A DNA stretch of 64,000 nt from Candidatus Galacturonatibacter soehngenii (GCF_008830185.1 NZ_WAGX01000004.1:744001-808000); one strand, 5' to 3'; shown: positions 43,692 through 51,447, counted from the stretch's first letter. Made by a program: numbers and translations. Notes: a model not told the origin generated them from the sequence alone.

Positions 43692-43900
43692 TAATATGCT
43701 CCTCCTCCCATGAAGTACAAGAACTCAACAACATCACCTTCTGTTAACTTGGTTTGGTCAAAATTGGCTCTTTCTATAAATTCATCATTTAACGTAACGG
43801 TTACATATTCTGCATTTTCCACATCTTCTACTTGTATTAGCTTAGTTATTGTGATTCCTTCCTCATAAATTTTTTTGTTCCCTGCAACTGTTATATTCAT
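43691..43900 (-). CDS. ThiS/MoaD-like sulfur carrier protein with C-terminal extension
   Basis: A 69-residue beta-grasp protein. The early MNITVAGNKKIYEEGITITKLI pattern and late EGDVVEFLYFMGGGAY match ThiS/MoaD. A typical carrier ends in GG; this one ends in GGGAY, read directly from codons ATG-GGA-GGA-GGA-GCA-TAT-TAA. The last residues must be removed to expose glycine for adenylation. The adjoining JAMM protease gene fits this need, as described for HcyS/HcyD. Overlap TAATG with the activating enzyme gene. It should deliver sulfide to MetY or CysK. Confidence 0.9.
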   Translation of the reverse strand: MNITVAGNKKIYEEGITITKLIQVEDVENAEYVTVTLNDEFIERANFDQTKLTEGDVVEFLYFMGGGAY

Positions 43901-43917
43901 TCTCTTATCCCCTTTTC

Positions 43918-44238
43918 TTATTTGAAATATGCCGTAACTAATTCAATTAGTTGATCTTTTTTTACAATCCCTGTTACTCTTGCTTTTTCAAGTCCATCAT
44001 AAAATAGTAAAGTTGTTGGTGAAGACATCACCTGATATTCATTTACTAACATTTCGTCATAAGTCACATTAACCTTACAAACCGCTATTTTGTCTTCATA
44101 ATCCTCTTCCAAGTCTCCTAATATAGAAGCCATCTGCTTACAAGGAATACAAGAATCTGAGTAAAATTCAACTATGACTGGCTTTGTTTCCTTTAAAACG
44201 TTAGCTTCAAAGTTAGCTTGCGTTATTCTTAATGCCAT
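43918..44238 (-). CDS. Thioredoxin-fold protein (CIPC active site)
   Basis: A 106-residue thioredoxin-family protein. FYSDSCIPCKQMASIL (about 26-41) has a CxxC motif, CIPC in place of the classic CGPC, and the cis-proline region MSSPTTLLFYDG is present at about 71-82. It may provide electrons to APS reductase or sulfite reductase or reduce disulfides on the sulfur carriers. It is embedded in the cluster between the TusA-like and carrier genes, with 17-25 nt gaps. Confidence 0.88.
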   Translation of the reverse strand: MALRITQANFEANVLKETKPVIVEFYSDSCIPCKQMASILGDLEEDYEDKIAVCKVNVTYDEMLVNEYQVMSSPTTLLFYDGLEKARVTGIVKKDQLIELVTAYFK

Positions 44239-44263
44239 TTAACTCCTCCTAACTCAATCCGTT

Positions 44264-44509
44264 TTAATCTTCAACTTTTCGAACGATTAATGTATATGTT
44301 CCATCTTCGTTTTCATTTAACTTTAATATCTGATGCCCTTCTTCTTTGATACTTCTTGGTACATTTTGTACTGGTTCTCCATCATTTAGCTTGATTGCTA
44401 AAATTTGTCCCTCCTCCAATTCCTCTAATGCAACTTTTGCTTTTACAAAGGTAACTGGGCAAACAACATCTGTAATATCTACCGTATCATCAATTTGAAA
44501 ATCAGCCAT
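44264..44509 (-). CDS. TusA/SirA-like sulfur-transfer protein
   Basis: An 81-residue protein starting at ATG 44507-44509, with GGAGG about 8 nt upstream, overlapping the end of the sulfite reductase gene. It has the TusA core DVVCPVTFVKAK, with the sulfur-binding Cys17. The second proline of the usual CPxP motif is replaced by threonine, which is a variation. The long upstream reading to 44620 overlaps the sulfite reductase and is not the start. It likely shuttles persulfide sulfur or acts near the sulfite reductase. Confidence 0.88.
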   Translation of the reverse strand: MADFQIDDTVDITDVVCPVTFVKAKVALEELEEGQILAIKLNDGEPVQNVPRSIKEEGHQILKLNENEDGTYTLIVRKVED

Positions 44510-45365
44510 GATAAGCTTCCTCCATTTTCTTAATAAATTTCTCTTTACCAACTCGATCAATTGTGAATCTAAATCTTTCACTTGGATTCCCATTCTCAGC
44601 AAAAAATTCGATTGCTGCATCGGTCACACGATAAAGCTGCTCTTCCTTTGTGATAAGTGGCAGTGGTGTTTCACCCTTTGCGATATTATTTCCAAACAAG
44701 CCTCCAAAAGAGACGATATATGCAGGCACTGCGTCCCATGCATCGGTAGGACATGATTTGACACATCTTCCACAATTGTTACATTTATTATAATCGACAG
44801 TAATCATTCCTTCTTCTATTGTAATAGCGTCTTCTCTACATACTTTCGCACAAACGCCACAATTGATACATTTATCTTGTATCCATGCTATCTCTACTCC
44901 ACCTTTGATGCCCACATCATTTTCTTCTGCTTTCAGACAATTATTCTGACAGCCAGTAACACCAAATTTGAATTTATGAGGAAGCTCTTTTCCAAAATAT
45001 CGTTCGTTTAATTTTTTCGCTATATCATAGGTATCAATATTCCCACTTGGACAAACCTCACTTCCCTGACAGGCAGTAACAGTTCTTACTCTTGGACCGC
45101 ACACACCTGGCTTACAACCACCTTTTGCAAGTTCATCTTTTACTATTTCTACATCCTCTAGTTTAATAAAGGGAATTTCAACACTTTGCCTAGACGTTAA
45201 ATGTACATGCCCATCTCCATATTTTTCTGCTACTTCTGCAACCTTTTTTAAATTCTCGGCTGTAAGATACCCACCTACGACTTGTAGTCTTAAGGAGAAA
45301 TTATTCTTTTGCTTCTGACGCATGAAGCCACCCTTTTTTAATGTAGCGTAATCTACTTTCGCCAT
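44502..45365 (-). CDS. Siroheme sulfite reductase with ferredoxin domain
   Basis: A 287-residue protein of the nitrite/sulfite reductase fold. The siroheme-[4Fe-4S] cysteines are TACQGSEVC (C-x5-C) and TGCQNNC (C-x3-C) near 98-145. A two-cluster ferredoxin insert follows (CINCGVCAKVCREDAITIEE and CNNCGRCVKSCPTDA, about 166-214). It should reduce sulfite to sulfide with six electrons from a ferredoxin. The compact size is that of the anaerobic assimilatory dsr-like proteins. It lies 1 nt after metY. Confidence 0.92.
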   Translation of the reverse strand: MAKVDYATLKKGGFMRQKQKNNFSLRLQVVGGYLTAENLKKVAEVAEKYGDGHVHLTSRQSVEIPFIKLEDVEIVKDELAKGGCKPGVCGPRVRTVTACQGSEVCPSGNIDTYDIAKKLNERYFGKELPHKFKFGVTGCQNNCLKAEENDVGIKGGVEIAWIQDKCINCGVCAKVCREDAITIEEGMITVDYNKCNNCGRCVKSCPTDAWDAVPAYIVSFGGLFGNNIAKGETPLPLITKEEQLYRVTDAAIEFFAENGNPSERFRFTIDRVGKEKFIKKMEEAYHG

Positions 45366-45366
45366 T

Positions 45367-46608
45367 TTAGTTTCCTCCCTTTAATGCATTTTCAAAATCT
45401 GCTTTTAAATCTTCTATGTCTTCTATCCCAACACTAATACGAATTAAATCATCATATACACCAGAAGCTTCTTTTTCTTGCTCCGTGCAATAAAGGCTAA
45501 TGGTAGAGGCAGGATGAATCACCAATGTCTTTGTATCCCCTACATTTGAAATAATAAGGGGTAATTTTAATGAATTAATGATTTGAAACGCTCTCTCTTT
45601 ACTACCTGTACGAAACGTTACAATACCACCATATCCATTGTGAAGTTGACTCTTTGCTAGTTCATGATAGGGACTACTTGCTAATCCTGGATAGTTTACA
45701 GTGATATCGGCATCAAGCTGTTCTAAAAATGTTGCTAATGCCAAAGCATTCGTGCAATGTCGTTGCATTCTAAGTCCGAGTGTCTCTAGTCCGATACAGT
45801 TTAAAAAGGCATTTTGTGGAGACAAACAAGCTCCTGTATTTCGAAATAGCCCTTTTCTAAGTTTTGCTATGTATGCCATCTTCCCAAATTTAATATAGTC
45901 CGAAAGCCCAGGATATTTTTCTTTTGACCAGCGATAGGTTCCTGCATCTGTAAGAATTCCACTAATGGCATCACTGTTGCCATTTATATATTTAGAAGAA
46001 GAATTTACTACGATATCTGCCCCTAATAAAAGTGGCTTTACTAGATAAGGAGTAGCCGTTGTATTGTCTATAATCAATGGGACATCATATTGATGTGCAA
46101 TGTCAGCCAAACCTTTTATATCTGTGACATCTAGTTTTGGATTGCCAATTGTCTCTGCAAAAATAAGTTTGGTTCTTTTTGTGATTTGATTCTCAAAAGC
46201 CTTTGGTGTATTTTCTTTTGCATAAAAAGTTTTAATTCCAAAGGCTTCAAAATCACGAAATAAATCAATCGTCCCTCCATATAATCCAGGTGCAGCAACA
46301 ATCTCATCCCCTGCTTGTAAAATATTTAGAAAGGCATTGGTTAACGCCGCCATACCTGAAGCACAAGCAACACTACTAATACCACCTTCAAGCATTGTAA
46401 TCTTTTTTTCAAAGGCTTCAATGGTTGGATTGTTGATTCTGGTATAAGAAAATCCTGCTGCTTTATTTTCGAATAATCTTTCCAAAATCTCGGCGCTTTC
46501 GTGTTGAAAAGCACTTGATTGATAGATTGGTGGTAGCGTAGCGCCAGTATTTGGCTCGCCATTTGGTGCGTTATGCAAAATCGCAGTATTAAAACCTATC
46601 GTTTCCAT
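45367..46608 (-). CDS. metY: O-acetylhomoserine sulfhydrylase (MetY)
   Basis: About 413 residues from METIGFNTAILH, the second ATG, after GGAGA at 6 nt. It is a Cys/Met-metabolism PLP enzyme; the PLP lysine is in NSSSKYINGNSD (about 204-215), and GTDAATS-type motifs occur. It makes homocysteine from O-acetylhomoserine and sulfide. In Wolinella the equivalent MetY accepts sulfur from the HcyS thiocarboxylate, and this gene occupies the same cluster as a carrier, activating enzyme and JAMM protease. Free sulfide from the sulfite reductase is the alternative donor. Confidence 0.92.
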   Translation of the reverse strand: METIGFNTAILHNAPNGEPNTGATLPPIYQSSAFQHESAEILERLFENKAAGFSYTRINNPTIEAFEKKITMLEGGISSVACASGMAALTNAFLNILQAGDEIVAAPGLYGGTIDLFRDFEAFGIKTFYAKENTPKAFENQITKRTKLIFAETIGNPKLDVTDIKGLADIAHQYDVPLIIDNTTATPYLVKPLLLGADIVVNSSSKYINGNSDAISGILTDAGTYRWSKEKYPGLSDYIKFGKMAYIAKLRKGLFRNTGACLSPQNAFLNCIGLETLGLRMQRHCTNALALATFLEQLDADITVNYPGLASSPYHELAKSQLHNGYGGIVTFRTGSKERAFQIINSLKLPLIISNVGDTKTLVIHPASTISLYCTEQEKEASGVYDDLIRISVGIEDIEDLKADFENALKGGN

Positions 46609-46671
46609 ATATGTCTCCATTCTTTTTCATTCTCTCTATCATGTAAAACTCCCCTTGAAATATAAAACAAA

Positions 46672-47604
46672 TCAACCTGTATAAAGGCTGGTAGAAAGAT
46701 ATCTGTCTCCCATATCTGCATGCAAAATGACAATTGTCTTTCCTACATTCTCTGGTCTTTTTGCCAATTGCATGGCAGCCCATGTAGCTGCTCCAGAAGA
46801 TATTCCTACCAAGATTCCTTCCAGCTTTCCAATATTCTTTCCGATTTCAAATGCATCTGCATCTGCTACACGTATAATTTCATCATAGATACCTGTATTT
46901 AATACCTTTGGTACGAACCCTGCACCAATACCTTGTATCTTATGCGGGCCTGCAATTCCTTTTGACAAGACAGGAGACATTTCAGGCTCTACTGCGATAA
47001 TTTTGATATTGGGATTCTTTGACTTTAAATATTCACCTACACCCGTTATGGTTCCACCTGTTCCAACCCCTGCAACAAAATAATCGATTTGTCCATCTGT
47101 ATCCTCATATATTTCAGGTCCAGTCGTTTCTAAATGAATCTTTGGGTTTGCAAAGTTATCAAATTGACTCGGTGTAAAGCTATTAGGAATCTCTTTTGCC
47201 AGTTCTTTTGCTTTAGCAATGGCTCCATTCATTCCTTTGGTGCCATCCGTTAATACCAGTTCGGCTCCATATGCCCTCATTAACGTTCTTCTTTCTAGAG
47301 TCATAGTCTCTGGCATTACAATAATTATTCTGTAGCCTCTTGCTGCCGCTACCGATGCCAAACCTATCCCTGTATTACCAGACGTAGGTTCTATAATTAC
47401 CGTATCTTTATTTATAATTCCTGCTTTCTCTGCTTCTTCTATCATTGATTTGGCAATTCGATCTTTTACTGATCCTGCAGGATTAAAATATTCCAGTTTT
47501 GCTATTAGCTTTGCCTTTATATTGTATTGCTTTTCTATATTTACTAGTTCAAGAAGGGGTGTTTTACCGATGAGTTGATCTGCCGAGGTATATATCTTTG
47601 CCAT
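46672..47604 (-). CDS. cysK: Cysteine synthase (O-acetylserine sulfhydrylase)
   Basis: About 310 residues from the ATG at 47602-47604 ([11 protein letters not shown]), preceded by GAAAGG. The PLP lysine is in [11 protein letters not shown] (about 40), substrate loop [10 protein letters not shown] near 69, and phosphate site [10 protein letters not shown] near 175. It forms cysteine from O-acetylserine and sulfide. It is first in the minus-strand sulfur block, behind a consensus promoter with an 8-bp inverted repeat. In Bacillus CysK also modulates CymR; the Rrf2-family gene 2 kb away makes this worth considering here. Confidence 0.95.
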   Translation of the reverse strand: MAKIYTSADQLIGKTPLLELVNIEKQYNIKAKLIAKLEYFNPAGSVKDRIAKSMIEEAEKAGIINKDTVIIEPTSGNTGIGLASVAAARGYRIIIVMPETMTLERRTLMRAYGAELVLTDGTKGMNGAIAKAKELAKEIPNSFTPSQFDNFANPKIHLETTGPEIYEDTDGQIDYFVAGVGTGGTITGVGEYLKSKNPNIKIIAVEPEMSPVLSKGIAGPHKIQGIGAGFVPKVLNTGIYDEIIRVADADAFEIGKNIGKLEGILVGISSGAATWAAMQLAKRPENVGKTIVILHADMGDRYLSTSLYTG

Positions 47605-47660
47605 AAGAATTTTTCCTTTCATCTGTGAAATCCAGTATTTTACATATTAAAATTTATTTA

Positions 47661-47695
47661 ATATTAAACCTATTAACATACTTTGTCAATAGGTT
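47661..47695 (-). promoter_or_regulatory. Consensus promoter and palindromic operator for the sulfur block
   Basis: On the minus strand TTGACA (47684-47689), exact 17-nt spacer, TATAAT-like TAATAT (47661-47666). An inverted repeat AACCTATT/AATAGGTT (47667-47674 with 47688-47695) spans the spacer and reaches the -35. The layout fits repression by a dimeric regulator such as an Rrf2/CymR-type protein. Confidence 0.8.
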
Positions 47696-47890
47696 AGTAT
47701 GGATTAATTTAAAAAAATATAAGCGTAACATAAAATATCTGCTTGCAGACACTTCCTGCGCCATTCTTATTCTATAAAAAGTATCGCTACCAAATTTCTC
47801 ACTATTTTTATTATATAATAATGAAGAGTAAAAAATAGAAAATAGATTATTTATATAATCTATTCCATAGGTTATTAGGAGGATATTTAA

Positions 47891-48061
47891 ATGTTAAATA
47901 ACAGGAAAGTTTTACATGGTATTGCAATTGGTATGTTACTAATCTGTACCATATATTTAGTATACTCTATAATATCCAATCCATTTGTGGACAAGATATT
48001 ATGCTTGCACTCGCTGTCGCAAAGGTACTGCTTACGGTATTCTTTGGAGAAACGTCCTTGA
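47891..48061 (+). pseudogene. Truncated membrane-protein gene, N-terminal part only
   Basis: ATG 8 nt after AGGAGG; 56 codons. Residues 1-35 (MLNNRKVLHGIAIGMLLICT...VDKIL) look like a normal single-pass N-terminus with one hydrophobic segment. After about residue 37 the reading frame runs into DNA that encodes an IS30 transposase in another frame, so the gene appears broken by an insertion at about base 48000. The original protein cannot be named. Confidence 0.6.
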
Positions 48062-48252
48062 TGCTTGCATTCCTAAAAGATTCCAATACCTCTAAGTCAT
48101 TAATTGATATTTATGATGAACTATATAACCGGCTTGAAGAACAAGATTTTCAAAAGTTGTTTCCAATTATTTTGACAGACAACGGAAGTGAATTTTCTAA
48201 TCCCAAGAGTATGTGCGCCCAAATTATCCTGTTACCAGAGATTATACCATGA
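48001..48252 (+). mobile_element. IS30-family transposase remnant
   Basis: An open frame translating VLLTVFFGETSLMLAFLKD, SLIDIYDELYNRLEEQDFQKLF and PIILTDNGSEFSNPKS, the central catalytic (DDE) part of IS30 transposases, including the second Asp in LTDNGSEFSNP. Both ends are lost: the similarity begins near 48020 and ends near 48210, where unrelated sequence takes over. It is inactive and marks a former insertion. Confidence 0.85.
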
Positions 48253-48256
48253 AAAG

Positions 48257-48376
48257 CAATAGAAAAACGGGAAAGTCATAACAATTGTGGAATTTCGATT
48301 ACAAATTTTGAAGGTTGATTACAAAATGTGAAACTCGTTTACAAAACGGGAATCTCGTTTTACATTTCACCTCAAA
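48257..48376 (+). repeat. About six 20-bp degenerate direct repeats (IS21-like end)
   Basis: Repeats begin at exactly 20-bp steps (48277, 48297, 48317, 48337, 48357), with a weaker copy at 48257. The shared core is G-A/T-T-T-ACAAA-n-n-n-GAA. Multiple short repeats of TTACAAA-GGGAA type are typical of IS21-family termini. No spacers of a CRISPR are present and no istA/istB gene remains. Confidence 0.75.
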
Positions 48377-48548
48377 CAAGAACAAGTGTTTGCAAAATTA
48401 CTATTCGAGTCATTTAAACGTCTATTTGTGTAGTTTTAATTGTTTTAACATCAATTATAATATATTATGAATTAGAGAAAACTATAACGCAAAAACTTAA
48501 TGTTGTATATCGTTTGACATTGAAATCAAATTGAAGGGAGAATAAACA

Positions 48549-49190
48549 ATGAGAGAAATAAAAAAAACTACTATAAGCTTATTATTGTGCTTTGTTATGT
48601 GTTTAAGCTTATTCAATTCTTCGCTAATGGTAAGGGCGGAAACTGTTTTAGAACCTAGTTTAATTGTAACAACTTCTAATGATACACTTATAATAAAAAA
48701 TGAAACTACAGGGGAAACAGCATTAATAATATATACTAATAACCATAGTTCTGCTATAATAACGGACTTTGATGGAAGCAGACATTATGCATATACTGAT
48801 TATAATGGTAATATATGTTTAGATGGAAAAATAGTTATAGAAAAATTGAAAGATACTAGTGCTGAAAATTCGAAAACTAAAATTTTCTTACAAGCTAGTG
48901 ATGGATACGAATACGTTACCACTTATTATACTTCTACTGATGTACAAGCAGGGGCAGGAGCAATTGGTTTGGCTTTGATTGGATTAGTACCAGGAATGGC
49001 AATTCCTGCTGCACTTATTAGTGTCCTAGCAGGATATAAAGCAATGGTTACTGATAATGTATATATGAAGGTTAAACAATACTATAATGAAAATACTCAT
49101 TATATTAAAAATGTAGTTTATATGTATAAATATTCTGATTATACAGGGTATCTAGGATCATATACTGAAACACATAAACTATTTAATTAG
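48549..49190 (+). CDS. Secreted hypothetical protein with hydrophobic Gly/Ala-rich segment
   Basis: A 213-residue protein starting MREIKKTTISLLLCF; the ATG follows GAAGGGAG. A signal peptide with probable cleavage after VRA (residue 30) is followed by a beta-rich region (31-130) and a helical, Gly/Ala-rich hydrophobic stretch at about 134-165 (GAGAIGLALIGLVPG). The end is Tyr-rich. Such an architecture occurs in secreted toxins or bacteriocin-like proteins, but no family is recognised. A small two-span membrane protein follows 21 nt later. Confidence 0.6.
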   Translation: MREIKKTTISLLLCFVMCLSLFNSSLMVRAETVLEPSLIVTTSNDTLIIKNETTGETALIIYTNNHSSAIITDFDGSRHYAYTDYNGNICLDGKIVIEKLKDTSAENSKTKIFLQASDGYEYVTTYYTSTDVQAGAGAIGLALIGLVPGMAIPAALISVLAGYKAMVTDNVYMKVKQYYNENTHYIKNVVYMYKYSDYTGYLGSYTETHKLFN

Positions 49191-49211
49191 TTAGATTGGA
49201 GGAAATGTCAA

Positions 49212-49406
49212 ATGATGTATTTTACTTTCTTATTACAGTTTATATGGTTTGTAGTTTTCATAGTCTCTTATTTTACTAAGGGGAATGTTCTTCTATTAGT
49301 TGCAGCTGCGATAGTACCATTAAATTCTTTTGCGACTTATTATTATTATAAGAAAAAAAATAAAGATTTGTCTAATAAAAAATCAAACAACGAACAGGGT
49401 AATTAA
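49212..49406 (+). CDS. Small two-span membrane protein, possible partner of the secreted protein
   Basis: A 64-residue protein with two hydrophobic segments (about 3-22 and 27-45) and a positively charged Lys/Asn-rich C-terminus, preceded by GGAGG. The arrangement with the secreted protein gene and proximity of insertion-element remnants suggests an accessory pair, for example effector and immunity. This is an inference from context. Confidence 0.55.
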   Translation: MMYFTFLLQFIWFVVFIVSYFTKGNVLLLVAAAIVPLNSFATYYYYKKKNKDLSNKKSNNEQGN

Positions 49407-49474
49407 ATTAATAAAACATATAGTAAAATAATGAGGTCAGTTTTTTATGGCAAAATGAAGGCTTATAGTTATAA

Positions 49475-49558
49475 GCTGAAAGATACAATAGACAAATTAA
49501 AGAGAAACTAGGATGGATGAGTCCTGTAGAATACAGGCTCAGCCTCTTAGCTGCATAA
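49475..49558 (+). mobile_element. IS3-family transposase OrfB C-terminal remnant
   Basis: In frame from 49475: AERYNRQIKEKLGWMSPVEY followed by RLSLLAA and a stop. The YN..RI..KL..MSPVEYR pattern is the conserved C-terminus of IS3-family OrfB transposases. Everything upstream of it is lost, so it is a footprint of an old insertion. Confidence 0.8.
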
Positions 49559-49561
49559 AAT

Positions 49562-49593
49562 TATTGCGTAGCAGTTAAAACTACTACGCAATA
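49562..49593 (-). terminator. Hairpin at the end of the Rrf2 regulator transcript
   Basis: 10-bp stem TATTGCGTAG/CTACGCAATA (49562-49571 with 49584-49593) about 50 nt after the regulator stop; the minus strand then reads ATAATTTTATG, a weak T-rich tail. Possibly a terminator; it could also end the inserted region. Confidence 0.5.
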
Positions 49594-49639
49594 AAGTCTA
49601 ACTTATTGGGGTCACATCAAACTCTGGTAACGATACTTT

Positions 49640-50071
49640 TTATATCACATAATGATCTGAAAAATTATGATCATCTAACAAGTCTGCAATTGTAATATTT
49701 TCTAAATAGTCATCAATTAACTTATTAAGGCCTTCCCACATCTCTACTGTCTTACATGACAATGCCCTTGAGCAATTGTTGGGTTTCTTCTCCAGACAGG
49801 CAACTGGCGCAAGCGACCCTTCTGTTAGTTTTAATATACTGCCTACTGTATATTTATCTGGGGCTTTTGCTAATTTATACCCGCCACCTTTTCCACGTAA
49901 CGATATTAACAGATCGTTTTTACTTAGGATGGATACAATGGCCTCAAGATATTTCTCTGATATTTCCTGTCTTTGAGCAATATCCATTAAAGTTATAAAT
50001 TCTCCATTATTATGTTCTGCAAGATCAATCATAACTCTGATCGCATATCGCCCTTTTGTTGAAATCTTCAT
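49640..50071 (-). CDS. Rrf2-family transcriptional regulator (CymR/IscR-like)
   Basis: A 143-residue Rrf2 protein: MKISTKGRYAIRVMIDLAEH, the helix-turn-helix SEKYLEAIVSILSKNDL, and GKGGGYKLAKAP. It has three cysteines in VACLEKKPNNCSRALSCKTVEMW (C-x7-C-x5-C, about 91-107). In IscR a similar triad binds an Fe-S cluster; CymR of Bacillus is thiol-responsive and binds CysK. Its nearness to cysK suggests control of sulfur genes. An inverted repeat overlaps its own -10 region, so it is likely autoregulated. Confidence 0.9.
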   Translation of the reverse strand: MKISTKGRYAIRVMIDLAEHNNGEFITLMDIAQRQEISEKYLEAIVSILSKNDLLISLRGKGGGYKLAKAPDKYTVGSILKLTEGSLAPVACLEKKPNNCSRALSCKTVEMWEGLNKLIDDYLENITIADLLDDHNFSDHYVI

Positions 50072-50084
50072 TTTAACAACCTCC

Positions 50085-50124
50085 GTTATAACATATATTA
50101 TAACAAGGTTTGTATGTTTTTCAA
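50085..50124 (-). promoter_or_regulatory. Promoter and palindrome of the Rrf2 gene
   Basis: TTGAAA (50119-50124), 16 nt, TATAAT (50097-50102) on the minus strand. The -10 is inside the perfect inverted repeat GTTATAA/TTATAAC (50085-50091 with 50098-50104), which suggests autoregulation. Confidence 0.7.
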
Positions 50125-50199
50125 GATTTAATTTATTTTTCTATAATAATTATATCATAAAGCTATCGTTTTGATAAAGTTATATGCTTTGAACTCTTC

Positions 50200-51447
50200 T
50201 TAGTTATGGAACGTAACACGAAAGGTTGTCCCTTCCTCATCATTACTTGTAACAGATATCTTTCCCTTGTGCATTTGCGTTATGGTTTTTGCTATGGAAA
50301 GACCAAGTCCATAACCGCCTTTTTCTCTCGCCCGAGATTCTTCCACCCGATAAAAGCGTTCAAACAGATAATTTAAATGCTCTTTGGCAATTGGCTTGCC
50401 TGTATTATTAACGGTTAAATATATCTTGTTTTTTTCCACTTTCTGATACAGACTCACTTTTATGCTCCCTTTTTTCTCGGTATATTTGCATGCATTATCT
50501 AGTAAAATCATAATCAGTTGCTTTAGCTTACTTGCATCACCTTGCATCATGATATCAGAAGATATATCAGCTTCCAAATGCTTTTCTTGTTCAAAAGCCA
50601 AGGATTCAAATGGAAGATAGCAATTCCACATAATATCACTTAAATTAACTTCTGTAAAAACATTATTATCTCGTGCTGCATCTGATTTTGCTAAGAAAAG
50701 TAAATCATTCACCAACCCACTCATATGAGAGGCCTCTGCTTTTATATATTCAATCCACTTATATTGGTGTTCAATGGTATCCTTTTTATGGGCACTTAAG
50801 ATATCTGCATTGGCTAAGATAACGGTAAGTGGAGTTTTCAATTCATGAGATGCGTCTGCTATAAATTGCCTTTGGCTTTCCCATGACGCTTCAACTGGAC
50901 GTAGTGCCCAGATTGCCAAATACACACTGATAAGAAGAAACGCTAAGAAACTTGCCACTCCAATAAATAGACAATTCTTAATCAAATGAAACATGCTAGA
51001 AATATCATTGCTTAAATCAAAGAAAATAATCTCATTTCCCTCTTGATTATGATTTTGCATGTATCGAAGTGAATAATCCCATAGAATTCCTGTTGATTTA
51101 TTACTTTCAAGACTTTTTGTTACGATTTCTTTAAGCACTTCATCTGATACTTCTACGTCATCCCCCAAAAGCACATCAATCTGATTAAACTCATTCAATT
51201 TTACAGTAAATATCGTAAAATTTTTCGGTTGCTTTTCAAAACCTTTTGGTTCACCAATTTCAAGAATCGGCTTATTTTTGTCGTCCATTCGATTACTTCT
51301 ATCAGCAAAAGTTTTAAGCGCAAGACGACTATCCCTTTCCATTCGTGCATAGGATGAGATTAATACTGCTCCAAAGGCTAATATTAGAATAATTGTAACA
51401 CATATCATATTAATAAAAATAAACTTTTTTTTCAGTTTTGATATCAT
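50200..51447 (-). CDS. Sensor histidine kinase
   Basis: A 415-residue class I kinase with two membrane segments (about 10-30 and 155-180) enclosing an extracytoplasmic domain. The phosphorylated histidine is in DASHELKTPLTVI (about 195), and N (DNACKYT), G1 (GLGLS) and G2 (GTTF) ATP-binding boxes are visible. The extracytoplasmic domain has no recognised fold. It is paired with the response-regulator gene, which ends at 51447 with TAATG-like overlap. The signal is unknown. Confidence 0.93.
   Translation of the reverse strand: MISKLKKKFIFINMICVTIILILAFGAVLISSYARMERDSRLALKTFADRSNRMDDKNKPILEIGEPKGFEKQPKNFTIFTVKLNEFNQIDVLLGDDVEVSDEVLKEIVTKSLESNKSTGILWDYSLRYMQNHNQEGNEIIFFDLSNDISSMFHLIKNCLFIGVASFLAFLLISVYLAIWALRPVEASWESQRQFIADASHELKTPLTVILANADILSAHKKDTIEHQYKWIEYIKAEASHMSGLVNDLLFLAKSDAARDNNVFTEVNLSDIMWNCYLPFESLAFEQEKHLEADISSDIMMQGDASKLKQLIMILLDNACKYTEKKGSIKVSLYQKVEKNKIYLTVNNTGKPIAKEHLNYLFERFYRVEESRAREKGGYGLGLSIAKTITQMHKGKISVTSNDEEGTTFRVTFHN

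Noticed and set aside
43691-43900. Thiamin or molybdopterin carrier gene (thiS/moaD)
   Set aside because: No thiG, thiH, moaE or other pathway genes are nearby; all neighbours are for sulfur assimilation.
44510-44620. N-terminal extension of the TusA-like protein
   Set aside because: The longer frame overlaps the sulfite reductase gene and lacks a ribosome site; the internal ATG has GGAGG.
48257-48376. CRISPR array
   Set aside because: The 20-bp units follow without spacers and vary at many positions; no cas genes are present.
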